Below, piece after piece: positions 61,875 to 64,000 of a stretch of 64,000 nt of DNA. This stretch comes from UTCHB3 sp964371075 (GTDB taxonomy: Bacteria > Bacteroidota > Ignavibacteria > Ignavibacteriales > Ignavibacteriaceae): the NCBI GenBank assembly GCA_964371075.1, contig CAYJKN010000001.1:930001-994000 (forward strand), in the 5' to 3' direction. The stretch's first letter is position 1; each line of letters begins with the position of its first letter. The translations under genes and the position numbers were made by a program. The notes beneath the pieces were generated by a model. The model was given only the letters and a program-made list of their open reading frames with translations, searched no databases and was not told where the DNA came from.

Positions 61875-62873
61875 TTACTTGATTTGAATATTTTCATTTT
61901 TAATTTGTAGTATTCTGACCGGCATGGTGGCTGGCACCAAACCAAATCTTAAAATTGTTCTTTGTCCCAATTCGCTAGCAACATAAGCTGCAAATCCCTG
62001 TCCCAAACCCACTTTTCCTTCAAGATTGATCGAATATATCGATCTGACGAGTGGATAAAGAGGTGCTTCTCGAATATCACTTACACTTGGGTCGTATCTC
62101 ATGGCAACATAATATTGATATGGTCCCACTGATTTCTCTTCCGATTCAATTGAATCTGCTACCTGTAGCTCGAGAATTTTCACATCCTTTATAAATGTTG
62201 TGTTGGTTGTATCAACATCATCATAAACATAAATTGAACTTAAAAACCCGATCGCATCACTATTTTTTGATACATAATCTATCAATTCTTTTGGTGATTT
62301 AGCATCAAAAACATTTTTTGCTGTTAAAACCTGGTTCCCATATCTGTTCGCAAAATAGTTGATTGTTCCCGCCTGTGGATTTTCAAAAACAAGTGAAAAC
62401 TTTTGATTTGGCATCCCTTCAGAAAGTTGATCAAAAGATTCGCTTTTACCCGTGAACATCGATTTTAACGATTCCTGGCTGAGGTCCTTAAGTTTGTTTT
62501 CCTTGTTCACCAGAATGGCTACGCCATCGTAGGCAATTCTGGTATTTCTTGGATTAATTTCTTTTTTAGCGATTACCGCTTTTTCCTTTTCAGAAAGTTC
62601 TCTCGCTATAAATATTGCCTGTACAGAGTCCTGAAGTAAAAGTTCTACAACTTTGGTTTCAGGGGCAAAAATAATATCAAGGTGAGCATCGGGATAAAGT
62701 GACTCAAATTGTGTCTCAAGTTCTTCAAAGACAGGTTTAAATGTTTCATCAATGGCTATTCGTTTTTTACCCATTGTTGGTTCATCAACATTGCCTGTTG
62801 CAACTTTGTTTTCACATGAAGCAAAAACAAGACCAAATAACACTGCTATCAATAATATTTTATTCTTCATCAT
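61875..62873 (-). CDS. PstS-like phosphate-binding-family lipoprotein
   Basis: About 332 residues. Lipobox LLIAVLFGLVFASC near the N terminus. The rest is a type II periplasmic-binding fold of the PBP-like/PstS kind: AIDETFKPVFEELETQFESLYPDAHLDIIFA, AIFIARELSEKEKAVI, RIAYDGVAILVNKENKLKDLSQESLKSMFTGK (a family landmark), and APLYPLVRSIYSINLEGKVGLGQGFAAYVASELGQRTILRFGLVPA. No ABC transporter is next to it; in many Bacteroidota such a protein goes with ExbB/ExbD/TonB and a TPR protein. The gene overlaps the stop of the upstream 2-TM gene by 14 bases, and GAGG is nine bases before the ATG. Confidence 0.88.
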   Translation of the reverse strand: MMKNKILLIAVLFGLVFASCENKVATGNVDEPTMGKKRIAIDETFKPVFEELETQFESLYPDAHLDIIFAPETKVVELLLQDSVQAIFIARELSEKEKAVIAKKEINPRNTRIAYDGVAILVNKENKLKDLSQESLKSMFTGKSESFDQLSEGMPNQKFSLVFENPQAGTINYFANRYGNQVLTAKNVFDAKSPKELIDYVSKNSDAIGFLSSIYVYDDVDTTNTTFIKDVKILELQVADSIESEEKSVGPYQYYVAMRYDPSVSDIREAPLYPLVRSIYSINLEGKVGLGQGFAAYVASELGQRTILRFGLVPATMPVRILQIKNENIQIK

Positions 62874-63084
62874 CGCCGTTTTCCTCACGACTCTCTTTTA
62901 ATAATTTATACGACCGGTAAACTCTGTATGTTCCATAGGCGATCAACCCGCCCGAAATCAGATATAATTGATATCCACTCAAATTTTCAAAGAGTGAAAT
63001 ATCTCCAAAAAGCACAACAAAACCGGCAGCTACATAAAACAGCGCCATTAACATTTCAAAATATCTGACCGCTTGTGAGAACAA
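62860..63084 (-). CDS. Small two-helix membrane protein
   Basis: 74 residues: helix 1 MLMALFYVAAGFVVLFG, helix 2 LYLISGGLIAYGTYRVYRSY, then a charged tail KESREENGDDEE. The start is a TTG with GGTGA six bases upstream. The 3' end overlaps the binding-protein gene. Function unknown. Similar small proteins are found in the operon with PstS-like and TPR proteins in related genomes, by my recollection. Confidence 0.72.
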   Translation of the reverse strand: MFSQAVRYFEMLMALFYVAAGFVVLFGDISLFENLSGYQLYLISGGLIAYGTYRVYRSYKLLKESREENGDDEE

Positions 63085-63415
63085 TTTGATTCACCAACAC
63101 CAAAAAGATACCGCTTAACCTTTAAATCTTTACGGTATCAAATTTCTTAATTATTTTAAAGGCAAACATTAATATAAGAATATCAAAAAAAATATTTAGG
63201 CGAATAAACACTTCCCATAACATTTTAGTTGATGGAATGAGAATTCTGTTGAATATAAAAAATGAATATTGCGATATTGAATCACTTTTTTTAATATTCC
63301 GTTCGTTGAGAGTAATGTCAAGCTCAGTTATTTATTGATCAATAAAAAAAGCTGCCACCATTTCTGATGACAGCCTTCATAAATTATTTATATATTACTG
63401 AATCAAATGACTCCG
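63085..63415. other. AT-rich spacer, no gene seen
   Basis: About 330 bases before the 2-TM protein gene, mostly A and T. The only clear element is the terminator at 63344-63377. The promoter of the 2-TM/PstS-like/TPR operon must be here. Confidence 0.5.
63344..63377 (-). terminator. Intrinsic terminator of the type IX-secreted protein gene
   Basis: On the minus strand GGCTGTCATCAGAAATGGTGGCAGC then TTTTTTT: a variant of the GGCTGTC terminator family with a longer, imperfect stem. Confidence 0.8.
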
Positions 63416-64000
63416 CTACTTTAGCAATAGAGATTTCATCGTTTTAGAGTATTTTAAGTTTCCGTTCTCCAATGATTGAGCATTCAAACGGAAAATGTAA
63501 ACTCCTGAAGAGAGTTTGTTTCCATCAAATTTACGCTCGTAAAATCCTTTCTCCATCTCACCTGTGACCAACTCTGCAACTTTTTGACCTGCAATGTTGT
63601 AAACATCCAGGGTTACATTGCTTCTCTCTTTTAACGAGAATTTTATCATCGTTTCAGGGTTAAATGGGTTAGGGAAGTTGTTGAAGAGTTGATACTCATT
63701 CACTATTTCAGAAACTGTATTAGAAATCCCTTTTGGGAGTCCCAGTGGGATTGAATTTATTGGATGAAATGAAACCGAGTCTGATAGTCGCGAATTCAAA
63801 TCTTTGAGATAGATAGATTCCGGATATTTGCTCTCAAGTCTGTTTCTGGTTATTTTTGCTCCCTTAACATCATCAAGATTTCCGAATTGGTACAGTGATT
63901 TTTTGTAAAGAGCATATGATTCAGGAAGTTTTCCTGCATACTCAGAACAGATGCTGTCATAAATTGCAACATTTGCTTCCATAAGGTCAAAAGCTGCAAT
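63416..64000 (-). CDS. Type IX-secreted protein, C-terminal part (cut by window edge)
   Basis: The frame is open to the last base of the window, so only the C-terminal 195 residues are seen. They include a TPR-like helical hairpin (LPESYALYKKSLYQFGNLDDVKGAKITRNRLESKYPES) and the type IX sorting domain (LFNNFPNPFNPETMIKFSLK ... GVYIFRLNAQSLENGNLKYSKTMKSLLLK). The first ATG in the visible part (63982) is internal. The role of the upstream part cannot be read. Confidence 0.85.
   Translation of the reverse strand: MAAFDLMEANVAIYDSICSEYAGKLPESYALYKKSLYQFGNLDDVKGAKITRNRLESKYPESIYLKDLNSRLSDSVSFHPINSIPLGLPKGISNTVSEIVNEYQLFNNFPNPFNPETMIKFSLKERSNVTLDVYNIAGQKVAELVTGEMEKGFYERKFDGNKLSSGVYIFRLNAQSLENGNLKYSKTMKSLLLK

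Overview
The window looks like a chromosomal segment of a free-living member of the Ignavibacteria/Chlorobi branch of the FCB (Bacteroidota) superphylum. Reasons: AT-rich DNA with very AT-rich intergenic spacers; several secreted beta-propeller proteins ending in a type IX (Por) secretion tail of the NYPNPFNP type; a TonB-receptor-like outer-membrane barrel; sigma/anti-sigma pairs; tricorn-like and S9 peptidases; and large numbers of PAS-rich hybrid histidine kinases. The assignment rests on protein style, not on a marker-gene tree.

Layout. 1-6.8 kb: MBL-fold hydrolase (cut by the left edge), FAD oxidoreductase, ferredoxin, a small ABM-like protein, a 57-bp hairpin tandem repeat, an ECF sigma/anti-sigma pair divergent from two small membrane proteins (the spacer carries two matching ECF-type promoters), a repeat-filled spacer, and trxB. 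6.8-18 kb: hemW-recN, a DUF1232 protein, a secreted S9 peptidase, a very acidic small protein, hldD and metH. 18-22 kb: a hybrid kinase plus a response-regulator/PP2C phosphatase. 22-29.7 kb: a secreted protein and two tandem type IX-secreted propeller paralogues with near-identical 3' ends, then a small barrel protein. 29.9-33.8 kb: a second sigma/anti-sigma pair with a secreted TonB-C-domain protein, then a type IV (AbiEi/AbiEii-like) toxin-antitoxin pair behind a perfect 20-bp palindrome. 34-41.3 kb: outer-membrane barrel, secreted propeller, fluoride channel plus DUF190, GH3 beta-glucosidase. 41.4-48.8 kb: a four-gene signalling cluster with two tandem paralogous hybrid kinases. 49-52.3 kb: small membrane proteins and a DUF2461 protein. 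53.6-64 kb: VanX-like dipeptidase plus M14 peptidase, a TerB-like protein, tricorn-like protease, a TPR / phosphate-binding-like / 2-TM operon, and the 3' end of another type IX-secreted protein.

The most unusual locus is 52.53-53.33 kb. An intact initiator tRNA gene (tRNA-fMet, minus strand) is followed downstream by a tandem array of units. Each unit contains a GIY-YIG endonuclease gene (one intact, one reduced to its last 18 codons), a copy of the tRNA 3' half, and a copy of the tRNA terminator. The endonuclease ORFs end inside the copied anticodon arm, so their final Ser-Gly-Ser-stop codons are tRNA sequence, and the copied halves are broken by two small TTCGC-N4-GCGAA hairpins. This fits a minimal endonuclease-only element that enters the initiator tRNA at the anticodon and restores the tRNA with its own 3' half. 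A 100-N assembly gap lies inside the array, so its true size is unknown.

Other signals: dispersed repeats shared between 5.5 kb and 53.5 kb, an 8-bp RTAATSCA microrepeat next to the stop codons of three genes, and one terminator design (GGCTGTC...GACAGCC) reused at many loci.
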